Origin: Bacteroidaceae bacterium
GTDB lineage: Bacteria > Bacteroidota > Bacteroidia > Bacteroidales > Bacteroidaceae
DNA: 64,000 bases
Direction: 5' to 3'
Assembly: GCA_017464815.1 (NCBI GenBank)
Contig: JAFTYI010000037.1
Span: 1-64,000 of the forward strand
Shown: positions 34,937-43,616 of the stretch, in pieces
How the letters are laid out: each line of letters begins with the position of its first letter
Numbering within the stretch: the stretch's first letter is position 1
The notes under the pieces: generated by a model
Told to the model about the DNA's origin: nothing
Databases searched by the model: none
What the model saw: only the letters and a program-made list of their open reading frames with translations
Made by a program: the position numbers and the translations under genes

Positions 34937-36319
34937 ATGGATATAAATAGCCTGATAGGCGAATGTACAGCATACGATTTTAAAGTAATGCTTGAAGAAA
35001 AGAAACCAAAAAGTTGGCTGAAAACTGTAAGCGCTTTCGCCAATGGATTGGGCGGTTCGCTTTTTTTCGGTATAGATAACGATGGTGTTATTAAAGGTCT
35101 TGATGATGTGCAGCATGTTTGTGAGTCTATTAGTGGTAGGATTCGTGACTATATGGATCCTCTGCCAGAGGTGGAAATGATACCTCATAATATAGAAAGT
35201 TTACACGTCTTACAACTCAAAGTTAATGCAGGACATTATACTCCATATTACTACGTTGGGGATGGTCAGCGAATAGCGTTTTTCCGTGTCGGAGATGAAA
35301 GCCTTCCTGCTACAGCAGAGCAGATGGTTCGTTTGGTGCTAAAAGGTTCCAACAAGACCTTTGACTCTCTTTACACGGATTATAAAATTGAGAATCATAC
35401 CTTTACGATATTGGCTAACACATTCAAAGACCGCACTAAACAAGAATGGAACAAGAAATATCTTTTGTCATTTGGAGTTGTGACTAGTTCGGGGGAACTT
35501 ACGAATGCTGGTGCGTTATTTGCCGATGATTGTCCATTGTGGCAGTCTCGCTTGTACTGTACTCGGTGGAATGGAAAGGAAAAGGGTGATGCTATCAACG
35601 ATGCAGAGTTTACTGGCAATGTACTAATGTTACTTCGTGAAGCAATGAACTTTGTAAAATCAAACACAAAGAAGGGTTGGGAAAAATTGCCTAATGGCCG
35701 TAAAAACAAACCCGAGTATGCGGAACGTGCAGTTCTTGAAGCAATGGTCAATCATTTTATCCATCGTGATTATACTGTTATGGGAGGTGAAGTCCATCTT
35801 GACATTTATGACGACCGTCTGACTGTTACTTCTCCTGGTGGAATGTACAATGGGATGCTTATTCAGGACCTTGATATTGCAGATGTTTCTTCAGAAAGAC
35901 GAAATCCGATACTTGCAAATGTAATGGCTCAACTTGATTATATGGAGAAGCGAGGAAGTGGTCTCACTCGTATATGCAATGAAACTCAAGCATTAGATGG
36001 GTACAAGGATGAACTGAAACCTGTATTCAAATCCACTCCAACTCAATTTCAGACTATCATTTTTGCATCGTCTGACAAATTGAATGTCGGAGACTTTGTC
36101 GGTGATATGTCGGAGACGAAACTGACTGAACGTCAACAGAAAATACTCCGTCTAATTAAAAAGTCACCGACATTCTCAGCTAAACAAATGTCGGAGACTT
36201 TGTCGGTGAGCCAACGCACAATAGAACGGGATCTTTCTTTAATGAAAAAAGCAGGAATTTTGAAACGTGAAGGTAAAGATAATAATGGAGTGTGGATTGT
36301 AATTAAATTCCTAAAGTAA
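34937..36319 (+). CDS. AlbA_2 (Schlafen-type) ATP-binding putative transcriptional regulator
   Basis: 460 residues. The N-terminal AlbA_2/Schlafen domain (about 8-125) has SAFANGLGGSLFFGIDNDG. A GHKL-like ATP-binding C-terminal part (about 250-365) includes NHFIHRDY and EKRGSGLTRI, and a winged helix follows (KQMSETLSVSQRTIERDL). Such proteins occur often in defence islands; a regulatory or sensing role is likely but not shown. It has its own promoter and precedes the DUF262 gene by 35 bases, so the two may be cotranscribed. Confidence 0.85.
   Translation: MDINSLIGECTAYDFKVMLEEKKPKSWLKTVSAFANGLGGSLFFGIDNDGVIKGLDDVQHVCESISGRIRDYMDPLPEVEMIPHNIESLHVLQLKVNAGHYTPYYYVGDGQRIAFFRVGDESLPATAEQMVRLVLKGSNKTFDSLYTDYKIENHTFTILANTFKDRTKQEWNKKYLLSFGVVTSSGELTNAGALFADDCPLWQSRLYCTRWNGKEKGDAINDAEFTGNVLMLLREAMNFVKSNTKKGWEKLPNGRKNKPEYAERAVLEAMVNHFIHRDYTVMGGEVHLDIYDDRLTVTSPGGMYNGMLIQDLDIADVSSERRNPILANVMAQLDYMEKRGSGLTRICNETQALDGYKDELKPVFKSTPTQFQTIIFASSDKLNVGDFVGDMSETKLTERQQKILRLIKKSPTFSAKQMSETLSVSQRTIERDLSLMKKAGILKREGKDNNGVWIVIKFLK
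36083..36209. repeat. 23-base exact repeat read in two frames inside one gene
   Basis: Positions 36083-36105 and 36187-36209 are identical, 104 bases apart, so they are translated in different frames: VGDFVGD first and MSETLSV second. The second copy forms part of the winged-helix recognition region. A related inverted segment lies at about 36163-36182. Confidence 0.85.
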
Positions 36320-36354
36320 ATAAATTCTAATAACGTCAAGATTCGTAGATTAAT

Positions 36355-38037
36355 ATGGCATTTCAAGCAGATCAACAACAGATTAGTTTTTTGTTAGGCA
36401 AGAAAATTTATTCAATACCTAGAAACCAACGTAAGTACGTTTGGAAAGCAGATAATTGGAAAAATTTATTGGAAGATTTAGACTTTCTAAGAGGAACTGG
36501 AAAGGCTCATTTCTTAGGAAGTATAGTGTTAAATACTCTACCAAATCCTAATAACGATGATATAGAGTATTATGAAATCGTTGATGGTCAGCAACGTATT
36601 ACAACTATAGTTATGATTCTTGTTGTAATTGCACAAATATTCAAAGAACGAGATGAAGATGCCCTATTTCAAGGTTTATTGTCTTACGTCCAGACTACGA
36701 ATATCAACAATAATACTTCTTGTACTTTGAATACAGACGTACACACTTGCATTATGAATATTGTTTCTCATGTTGCAAATAGAGAGAGCCCATACAACAC
36801 GATGCAATTGTTAATAACAAACTGTATTACGAATAAGAAACAAGATGATGTAATCGAGGAATGTTTGAAGTATTTTTATGAAAATCTATCAAATCGAGAT
36901 ACTGAAGATGTCGCTTCTTTCCGCAATTCGCTTATAAGTGCTAATTATGTCAATATTAGAACTACTGATGAAGATGCATATACAGTATTTGAAATTCTCA
37001 ATGCAAGAGGTATAGATCTTGAAAATCATGAGTTGCTTAAAAATTACATATTGCGTTACACGGTTCCGGTTAACAATGTGGACATTGCACGACAAGCATG
37101 GAAAGAAGAACTCGAAAACAGATTAGGTAAAAACCTTTCGAGTTTTCTGAAACATTATGTTGCACATAAATATGGAATCTCTGGTGTTACAAAGAACAGA
37201 GCCGTATATGATACGATTAAGAGAAACACAAATATTGCAGAAGTAAACATGTTGTTTGATGATTTAAAACTCAAAGCTAAGTATTATCAACAAATTATAT
37301 GCGAGTCAAATGGACAAGGGGAACAAATTTCTGAAATTGACAGAATTTTTAAATTTATGCAGTCTAATAGAAGTTTATTGTTTAGACCTATTTACCTTAG
37401 TCTGTTACATCAAAATGAATTGGGTAAAATTTCGGAGGAAAATCTTGTTAAAGTCTTAAAATGTATACAATACTTTTTCGTTTGTTACAATCTTATTAGT
37501 AAAGAAACATCAAATAAAATTTCAGAAGGTGTACAGAAGTATGCTTATCAAATTGAAAATGAGTATAGTCAAGACGTATTAAAGAACTTCTTACAACATT
37601 TAAGAAATCGCATGCCTACAAAAAAGGAGTTTATAAACACCTTTAAGTTGATAGGATATTCCAATCATTGTGAGTATTTTCATGATAGTAAAAATAAGCA
37701 AAGGGCAGAGTTGGCCTTAATTATACATGAGCAGATTAAATCAGGACGTGTAGAAATCCCATCATTTACGATTGAACACATACTTCCAGATTCTCAAAAT
37801 CGAGAGAATGCGGGTATTGGGAATCTTATGCCATTAGAAGAGCATCTAAACGGATTGTGTAATGATAAACCATTAAACGAAAAAATACAAATCTATGATA
37901 GATCTAGTTTCACTACAGTCCGAAATGTCGCCGATAGGTATAGAGATAATGTTGACAACTTCAAAGTGGAAACAAGAAGTAAGATAATGGCAGAAGAATT
38001 ATATAATGAAGTTGATCGTATAGTAAATGCTATATGA
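36355..38037 (+). CDS. DUF262/DUF1524 protein, GmrSD-like restriction nuclease
   Basis: 560 residues. The N-terminal DUF262 has IPRNQRKYVW (21-30) and DGQQR (77-81). The long helical middle is followed by a DUF1524 HNH-type motif (IEHILPD from about 473, then GNLMPL and H). GmrSD enzymes are type IV, modification-dependent systems that cut glucosylated hydroxymethylcytosine DNA; the substrate of this homologue is not known. Base composition is clearly more A+T-rich than the xylan genes, suggesting transfer. It lies 35 bases after the Schlafen-type gene. Confidence 0.88.
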   Translation: MAFQADQQQISFLLGKKIYSIPRNQRKYVWKADNWKNLLEDLDFLRGTGKAHFLGSIVLNTLPNPNNDDIEYYEIVDGQQRITTIVMILVVIAQIFKERDEDALFQGLLSYVQTTNINNNTSCTLNTDVHTCIMNIVSHVANRESPYNTMQLLITNCITNKKQDDVIEECLKYFYENLSNRDTEDVASFRNSLISANYVNIRTTDEDAYTVFEILNARGIDLENHELLKNYILRYTVPVNNVDIARQAWKEELENRLGKNLSSFLKHYVAHKYGISGVTKNRAVYDTIKRNTNIAEVNMLFDDLKLKAKYYQQIICESNGQGEQISEIDRIFKFMQSNRSLLFRPIYLSLLHQNELGKISEENLVKVLKCIQYFFVCYNLISKETSNKISEGVQKYAYQIENEYSQDVLKNFLQHLRNRMPTKKEFINTFKLIGYSNHCEYFHDSKNKQRAELALIIHEQIKSGRVEIPSFTIEHILPDSQNRENAGIGNLMPLEEHLNGLCNDKPLNEKIQIYDRSSFTTVRNVADRYRDNVDNFKVETRSKIMAEELYNEVDRIVNAI

Positions 38038-38247
38038 TGCTTAATTAAAATATTTAATCTCTACACCGAATTAAGAATATGAAGATTAAAGTATTATATG
38101 TATATGGGAAGTTGTTTTTTTTCATTGTGAGGGCGCAACGAATATAGTTACAAAGCTGAATACTGTATAGTATGGAAATGCAGGGATGAGTATTTTAAGT
38201 CAAATCAAGTTTTCTCTAAACCAAAGCGTAAGTATTCTCATTATTTA

Positions 38248-38279
38248 TTTGGCAAATAGAAATATATATCCTATCTTTG
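38248..38279 (+). promoter_or_regulatory. promoter of the Abi-linked RNA candidate
   Basis: TTTG (38248-38251), 20 bases, then TATCTTTG (38272-38279): a full match to the Bacteroidetes promoter pattern. Confidence 0.65.
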
Positions 38280-38285
38280 CATCGA

Positions 38286-38340
38286 CAGTTTCCGCCACGC
38301 TTCCCGTAGAACAGCGAACCAGGGCGGAACTTTTGCTTTA
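38286..38340 (+). ncRNA. short hairpin RNA candidate next to the Abi_2 remnant
   Basis: Right after the promoter, GTTTCCGCC (38288-38296) pairs with GGGCGGAAC (38322-38330) around an inner CGCT/AGCG stem, and TTTTGCTTT follows. It looks like a self-terminating RNA of about 50 bases. Some AbiF/Abi_2 genes have been reported with an adjacent structured RNA, which would fit this place. Confidence 0.45.
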
Positions 38341-38354
38341 TATGCTATGATATT

Positions 38355-38452
38355 AAGAATCCATTAAAAGAACTGTTTCGTTCTTATCCTAATGTGGACA
38401 TTTCTGCAATGGGATTCCCAAAGAATTGGAAGAGGAACCACTATGGAAATAG
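38355..38452 (+). pseudogene. C-terminal fragment of an Abi_2 (AbiD/F-like) family protein, frameshifted
   Basis: From 38355 the frame reads KNPLKELFRSYPNVDIS, then AMGFPKNW. After a frame change it continues EEPLWK and stops at 38450-38452. The MGFPxxW...PLW ending is typical of Abi_2 abortive-infection proteins. Everything N-terminal to this is missing, including any HEPN-type active site. The fragment begins just after the hairpin RNA candidate. Confidence 0.6.
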
Positions 38453-38570
38453 TTTGATGTATTTTTAATCCTCCAAATTTATAAAGATACTACCCAATTC
38501 GGGTCTATTAATTCAGCGAATGAAAGCGGAAAAAGAAGAATATATTCCCTGCAATATACCTTCAAATGCA

Positions 38571-38636
38571 AAGTATCCTAAGATAAAGTGCCAAACATCT
38601 TAAGATGAATGGGCAAGTATCTTAGGATACTTTTTC
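38571..38636. repeat. 22-bp palindromic tandem array, 3 units
   Basis: Units begin at 38571, 38593 and 38615. Cores are TATCCTAAGATA, CATCTTAAGATG (perfect) and TATCTTAGGATA; linkers are about 10 bases. Units 1 and 3 are also inverted copies of each other over 16 bases (38570-38585 and 38618-38633). Confidence 0.9.
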
Positions 38637-38734
38637 AAGCCTTGGGAAAGGGTTCCCTTTTTGAATTTGTCTCATTTCTAACGGATAAATATCTCAATTT
38701 GCAGGAAATGTGATGTGGGGGCGCTGAAAATGCT

Positions 38735-38742
38735 TACCTTTG
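38735..38742 (+). promoter_or_regulatory. -7 box of GH8 gene (TACCTTTG)
   Basis: Matches TAnnTTTG 31 bases before the ATG at 38774. GTCTCATTT (38669-38677), the inverse of the AAATGAGAC element of the CE15 and GH98 promoters, lies 66 bases upstream. Confidence 0.5.
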
Positions 38743-38773
38743 CAAGGTAACTTGGCATCTGACAAAATCTAAA

Positions 38774-40045
38774 ATGGAAAAGTATATGAGTTCTCAATCG
38801 TTTTCTTGGAAGTGTGTGTCCCGATGGGCACTGATGGCTGTGGTGGCGATGGCTGCCTTTGTGTCATGCAGTAAGGGGCAAGAGGCTGGTGGGCCGGCAG
38901 TCAATAATTTGTTTGCCTCGCTGTTGGGCAAGAGCGAAGCGGAGGTGCAGGCACGCATGGACAGCCTGTGGAACCACTTCTTCACCCCCGGCGACCTCGG
39001 CCGTTACGAGGCTGATGGCGAGAGCACCGTCTATTATGAGGTGGGCGATTCGATGGGCATCATCCTGGACACGGGGAACAACGATGTGCGCTCCGAGGGG
39101 ATGTCATACGGCATGATGATAAGTGTGCAGTTGGACAAGCGCGAGGTGTTTGATCGCCTGTGGCGATGGGCCAAGCGGTACATGGCTTATCCTGCCGACA
39201 GTGACTGGGACGGATACTTCTGCTGGCAATGTGGCATTGATGGTTCGCAGATAGGCACCAGCAATGCGTCGGATGGGGAGATATACTTTGCAACGGCCCT
39301 CTACATTGCCGCGGAGAAGTGGGGCGAACCACGCTATGCCGCTGAGGCCAATGCGTTGCTGCGTAAGGCTATGTCGAAGGATGGAGCAAGAACGGGTGTC
39401 TATAACCTGTATGACACGGCAACCAAGCTGGTGACCTTTGTGCCCAATGAAGAGGTGCACTGGTACAGCGACCCTTCGTACTGCCTGCCTGCTTTCCTTG
39501 AACTTTGGGCTGAGAAGGCCGACACGAACAATGCCTTTTGGAGTGAGGCGGCCGACCGTGCACGCTGGTTGCTCGATGCATCGGCCGACACGGTGACGGG
39601 GCTTTTCCCTGACTATTGCCTGTTTGACGGGACACCTTATGAGCGTCCCGACTTTTTCTACAACACAACCCGTTACCAGTATGATGCCATCCGCTGTGCC
39701 ATGAACGTGGGCATGGACTATTACCTCATGGGTAAGGACAAGGAGCGCCAGCGTGGGATGATGCGCCGCCTGCTCCGTTTCTTCAAGCACGATGGTTTCC
39801 GACACGGGCAATTCAACCTCGATGGGACTGGGGCGACTGACACTTACACCGAAGGTATGGCCGGAGCCAATGCCGTGGGTGCCTTTGCCTTGGCCGACAG
39901 CCCGTGTGAGGAGGACCGTCTTCTTGCCCGCGAATATGTGCAACGTTTATGGGACGTCCGTCCTCCGACCGGCAAGTGGCGCTACTATGTCGGCATGGTC
40001 TATTTCCTTTCCAACCTCCACGTGGCGGGAGCGTTCTCAATGTAG
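38774..40045 (+). CDS. GH8 family reducing-end xylose-releasing exo-oligoxylanase-like lipoprotein
   Basis: 423 residues. The N-terminal signal ends in the lipobox AAFVSC. The (alpha/alpha)6 barrel carries the acid Glu in RSEGMSYGMM and an Asp in ASDGEIYFATAL. These and the overall length fit the Rex-type GH8 enzymes that release xylose from the reducing end of xylo-oligosaccharides. Some GH8 members are endo-xylanases or cellulases, so the exact activity is inferred. The lipid anchor suggests placement at the periplasmic or outer face of the envelope. It converges on the CotH gene with 15 bases between stops. Confidence 0.9.
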   Translation: MEKYMSSQSFSWKCVSRWALMAVVAMAAFVSCSKGQEAGGPAVNNLFASLLGKSEAEVQARMDSLWNHFFTPGDLGRYEADGESTVYYEVGDSMGIILDTGNNDVRSEGMSYGMMISVQLDKREVFDRLWRWAKRYMAYPADSDWDGYFCWQCGIDGSQIGTSNASDGEIYFATALYIAAEKWGEPRYAAEANALLRKAMSKDGARTGVYNLYDTATKLVTFVPNEEVHWYSDPSYCLPAFLELWAEKADTNNAFWSEAADRARWLLDASADTVTGLFPDYCLFDGTPYERPDFFYNTTRYQYDAIRCAMNVGMDYYLMGKDKERQRGMMRRLLRFFKHDGFRHGQFNLDGTGATDTYTEGMAGANAVGAFALADSPCEEDRLLAREYVQRLWDVRPPTGKWRYYVGMVYFLSNLHVAGAFSM

Positions 40046-40060
40046 TCGGGTGTGGGGCTG

Positions 40061-43000
40061 TCACCTTACCACCACCTTCTGGTTGTGGATGTTGCCCAGG
40101 TCGTCTTTCAAGCGGATGATGTAGATGCCGAGTGAGAGGTTGCCCACGTGGACGGTGGCTTGTCCCGCAGTGAGGATGGCTGATGATTGCAACAGGCATT
40201 GTCCGGAGACGGAGTGCAGTGCAATGGCGACGGATGCCCCTTGGGCTCCTCTGACAATCAGTCGGCCGTCGGCACAGGTGGCATAGAGCGTCATCGCCTC
40301 GGATGCTTCCACTGGTTCAACTGATGCCGGCAGTTCCGACTCGATCAGGAACCGGGCCAGGCTGCTCGTTTCGTTGGTGGCAGCGATGGTGGGGTAGGGC
40401 ATGACGTAGGTGTTCATTCCCCCATCGGGATAGAGCCCGACGCTTTCGTAATTGGCGTGTGCGGGGTAGAACAGGGTGTCGCTCCAAGCCTCGTCAGCTG
40501 AGGTCAGCATGACGCATCCGCCCTCTTTGTCCAGCTTGAACGAGGCGTGCAGCTGTTGGATGGGGTCGAGCTTGTCGGCCCACACAATCAGGTATCCGTA
40601 GGGGGGGATGATGGTGTTGAGCTTCGTGTCCGCCGGAATCTGGTATTTGTTGGGTTGGTCGAGCTTGTCGGTGAGATACATGCCTGCCACGTCGACCTGT
40701 TGCGGAGTGGTGTTGTACAGTTCAATCCAGTCGTTTCTTTCGAAGTAATTGGCATTTACGTAGATGCCGTTGTCGGCACTGATTTCATTGATGCGGACGG
40801 GGATCTTGTGGACCTGTTGCAGCTCTTCCTCGGTGAGGGGCTCGTAGCAGGCCACCAGTGAAAGGTTGCTTCCCGAGGGGAGGGCAAACTCCTCGTCCTC
40901 GCAATAGATGTTGTCGTCGGTGGATAGGACATTGGCGCATAATGCTGCATCGAAATGGATGTCGGTGGATGTGCTGCTGTTGTTGTGGATTTCCACGGCA
41001 ATCACGTTTGTTCCCTTCTTGAACAGACTGGCAGGGAGGTCGAGGCTTCCGCTGTCGGGGTTGCCGGAGGTATAGGTCGATGCATAGGTGTTGTAGTTCA
41101 CGGTGCCGTTGTTCATGAGGTATCGTGCGGCCTCTTTTCCATTGACATACACGACCATGCCGTCGTCAACGGCAAAGTTCATGGTGTAGACGTCGGCCGA
41201 CGAGGGGGGGTGGTCCAGCGTGAACTGCTTGCTGAAGTAGTAAGTGGGGCGCTTGTTGTTGGCATCGCTGCCATAGCTCAGGATGGTGTTGTGTCCCCGG
41301 CTGTTGTTGGTGTCGCCGGTGAAGTAGCCTAAGGGGGCTTGTCCGCTGGGCCAGCTGCTCATGACGGAGCTCTTCCACTCCTTGCCATCCATGGAGCCTT
41401 GGTCGTAGTAGTGCCACGAGGACTCTTTTCCGAAAATCTCCTTTTCGACATTCTTGGGGCTCCGCCATCCGATGAAACGATAGCCGGCCGGAGCCTCGGC
41501 CTTCAGCTTGATTGAGCCGAAGAGGCTTCCCGAGAACTTGTTGGTGGGCACGGGTATGCCGTTCATGGAGAGGCGTGCATGGGGGATGTTGGCCATGAAC
41601 GAGACTTTCTTTTCGTCCACTCCCGAGAGTTTCATGTTGGAGAAACTCTTCAGTGCGGCAATCATGGGGGATTGCCGGTTGGAGAGTCGTGTCTTGATGT
41701 CGTTGGCTGTCCACCACGGTGACTTGTTTTCGAGGCTGAGGACTGTCTCGGTGTTGCGTGCCATGGAATCGATGATGGCATTGCACCGCTCGGGGACGAA
41801 GACGCTGCCGGCTACCAGGCAGTAAGTGTCGATGAACTGTTTCCGGAACTTGGTGTTATTCAGCATGTTCAGGAACAGACCTATCAACTTTGATTCGTTG
41901 CGCCTGTTGGCAAAGGAGGTGAATGTCTCCGACGTCATGTTGAAACTGTGGTCGAGGTCGAACAGGATGAAGCGGAACTTGCCTCCCTCCCGTGTGGGCT
42001 TGAATGCCTTGGCATTGTTGTGGGGCCAGTCGTCGCTTCCGAGGTAGAGTTCGACGGCCATGTAGTTGATGTATTCGTTGATGTCCACCATGCTGCATAT
42101 CTCGCTGTACTTCTCGGGGTCGTCGGCATTGACCGACAACTGGCACCAGCGCAGGAAGCTCTCGTCGGTGCCACACTTCTGGGTGTATCCCGTGCTTGGT
42201 GAAATCTCGAACTGGTCGATTTCGTCGTCGTCCAAGGCGTAGTTGGCTTCAACAAAATGCTTGTTGTTCGGTTCGCGAATGTTGATGAGTCCCTTGTAGA
42301 CGCCGTTGACATAGTGGACTACGGGGAGGCATTCCTGACCGTCGACGTCCAATCCTGATGAGTGTACAATGGTTTGCAGGGCGGGGTCTTTGATGCGTGA
42401 GTTGTTGTCGTTGCCACCGTTGCGCAGTTGCAGGGTGCGGTGTTTCAGATAGGCCTTGTTGGGGAAGAACTGGTAGGGGATGTAGTTTTCGCCCTCATAA
42501 ATCTTGTTGGCCTTGACCTTGAAGGAGTAGGGGAGCCATGCACGGCTCCAGCCGCCGCATCGTTCGATGGTCGCTTCCTGGTTGACAGCCATGTCGCCGT
42601 CGGTGGTGAAGTATTCGAAGTTGGCGGGCCGTTCCCAGTCCATGTTCCAGTTGCAGGGTGTGTCGTAGCCGTTGCCCGGTATGCCGTTGACGCCTTGGGT
42701 CATGATGCCCAGGCTGTCGTCGTAGAGGTTCACGGGGTCGGTCACTACGGAGACGACGGGCATGTTGTACTGCTGGGTGGTGATGATGTAGGAGCGTGTG
42801 ACAACCCGGCTGGGCAAGTAGCCTTCCTTGAAGAGGCGGAAGCGGAAGACTTTGGTGCCGGTTACCGAGAAGAGGCCGGAGCTGCTCACTGTGCCGTTCT
42901 TCTCAGTGGGGGTGGTGCCGTCGGTGGTGTAGCGCAGGGTTGTTCCCTCGGGGATGGTCACTCTGACGGTCGCTTGGGAGCGGAACACGCCACCGTCGGG

Positions 43001-43525
43001 ACTGACCGTGGGTGCCTCCAGACGTTCGCTGGCAAAGGTGCTCGCTTGGTTGCTTTTTCCGGGGGTGGGTTGGGAGGTGACGCCCCATGTGGCACCGCCG
43101 TCGGTGGTGCGGGCATAGGATGTGCGCGAGATGGCCTTGGGATAGGGCTGGCTGCACACAAGTTTCCCCTCTTTGTTGCTGAGGCAGATGATGCCGCCGT
43201 CGCAGTCGAGTTTGTTGTCAATCTGGCGGGGAGCGAGCTGATAGCTGTAGTGGTCGAACCAAAACACCTTGAACCCCTTGGCCTTGATGAAGCCCACGAT
43301 GAGGTGCTTCTTCGGGGTGGCAGGGTCGTCGCTCAGGAACCATCCGTTCAACGAGACAAGGCTGTCCGTCGGGTTGTACAGCTCGACCCATCCGCCATAG
43401 TTGAAGGAGGGGTCAACAAACATGTCCACGTTGGCCGCCTGCAGTTCGTTGATGACGACGGACTGTGCCGACAGGTTGAATGAACTCAGTAGCATTGTGC
43501 AGGCCAGAATGATTTTACTCTTCAT
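40061..43525 (-). CDS. CotH kinase-family protein with lamin-tail domains and type IX secretion tail
   Basis: 1154 residues with a signal peptide (MKSKIILACTMLLSSFNLSA). A lamin-tail-like domain (about 20-115, VVINELQAAN...GGWVELYN) is followed by a chitobiase C-terminal-like sandwich (about 165-250), a CotH domain (about 255-600, with YINYMAVELYLGSDDWPHNN and FRFILFDLDHSF), a jelly-roll region, a second lamin-tail domain (about 930-1040) and a sorting tail of the type IX system. CotH proteins are atypical secreted kinases; the role here is unknown. It is the last gene of the xyloside operon, 91 bases after GH67, which suggests a link to cell-surface xylan use. Confidence 0.85.
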   Translation of the reverse strand: MKSKIILACTMLLSSFNLSAQSVVINELQAANVDMFVDPSFNYGGWVELYNPTDSLVSLNGWFLSDDPATPKKHLIVGFIKAKGFKVFWFDHYSYQLAPRQIDNKLDCDGGIICLSNKEGKLVCSQPYPKAISRTSYARTTDGGATWGVTSQPTPGKSNQASTFASERLEAPTVSPDGGVFRSQATVRVTIPEGTTLRYTTDGTTPTEKNGTVSSSGLFSVTGTKVFRFRLFKEGYLPSRVVTRSYIITTQQYNMPVVSVVTDPVNLYDDSLGIMTQGVNGIPGNGYDTPCNWNMDWERPANFEYFTTDGDMAVNQEATIERCGGWSRAWLPYSFKVKANKIYEGENYIPYQFFPNKAYLKHRTLQLRNGGNDNNSRIKDPALQTIVHSSGLDVDGQECLPVVHYVNGVYKGLINIREPNNKHFVEANYALDDDEIDQFEISPSTGYTQKCGTDESFLRWCQLSVNADDPEKYSEICSMVDINEYINYMAVELYLGSDDWPHNNAKAFKPTREGGKFRFILFDLDHSFNMTSETFTSFANRRNESKLIGLFLNMLNNTKFRKQFIDTYCLVAGSVFVPERCNAIIDSMARNTETVLSLENKSPWWTANDIKTRLSNRQSPMIAALKSFSNMKLSGVDEKKVSFMANIPHARLSMNGIPVPTNKFSGSLFGSIKLKAEAPAGYRFIGWRSPKNVEKEIFGKESSWHYYDQGSMDGKEWKSSVMSSWPSGQAPLGYFTGDTNNSRGHNTILSYGSDANNKRPTYYFSKQFTLDHPPSSADVYTMNFAVDDGMVVYVNGKEAARYLMNNGTVNYNTYASTYTSGNPDSGSLDLPASLFKKGTNVIAVEIHNNSSTSTDIHFDAALCANVLSTDDNIYCEDEEFALPSGSNLSLVACYEPLTEEELQQVHKIPVRINEISADNGIYVNANYFERNDWIELYNTTPQQVDVAGMYLTDKLDQPNKYQIPADTKLNTIIPPYGYLIVWADKLDPIQQLHASFKLDKEGGCVMLTSADEAWSDTLFYPAHANYESVGLYPDGGMNTYVMPYPTIAATNETSSLARFLIESELPASVEPVEASEAMTLYATCADGRLIVRGAQGASVAIALHSVSGQCLLQSSAILTAGQATVHVGNLSLGIYIIRLKDDLGNIHNQKVVVR

Positions 43526-43616
43526 TGTCGTTTGATTGATTTAATTTGCAGGCAGGCACGGATGGCAGGGGCTTTCCGGGTGCTCCTGTTCCGTGCCTGT
43601 GGGTGGGGATAATTTC

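Larger units (their letters stand above)
38038..38773. other. intergenic region with Abi_2 remnant and palindrome array
   Basis: It contains a promoter (38248-38279), a hairpin RNA candidate (38286-38340), the broken tail of an Abi_2 gene (38355-38452), a 22-bp palindrome array (38571-38636) and the GH8 promoter (TACCTTTG, 38735-38742). Between 38038 and 38240 I see nothing recognisable. Confidence 0.6.
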
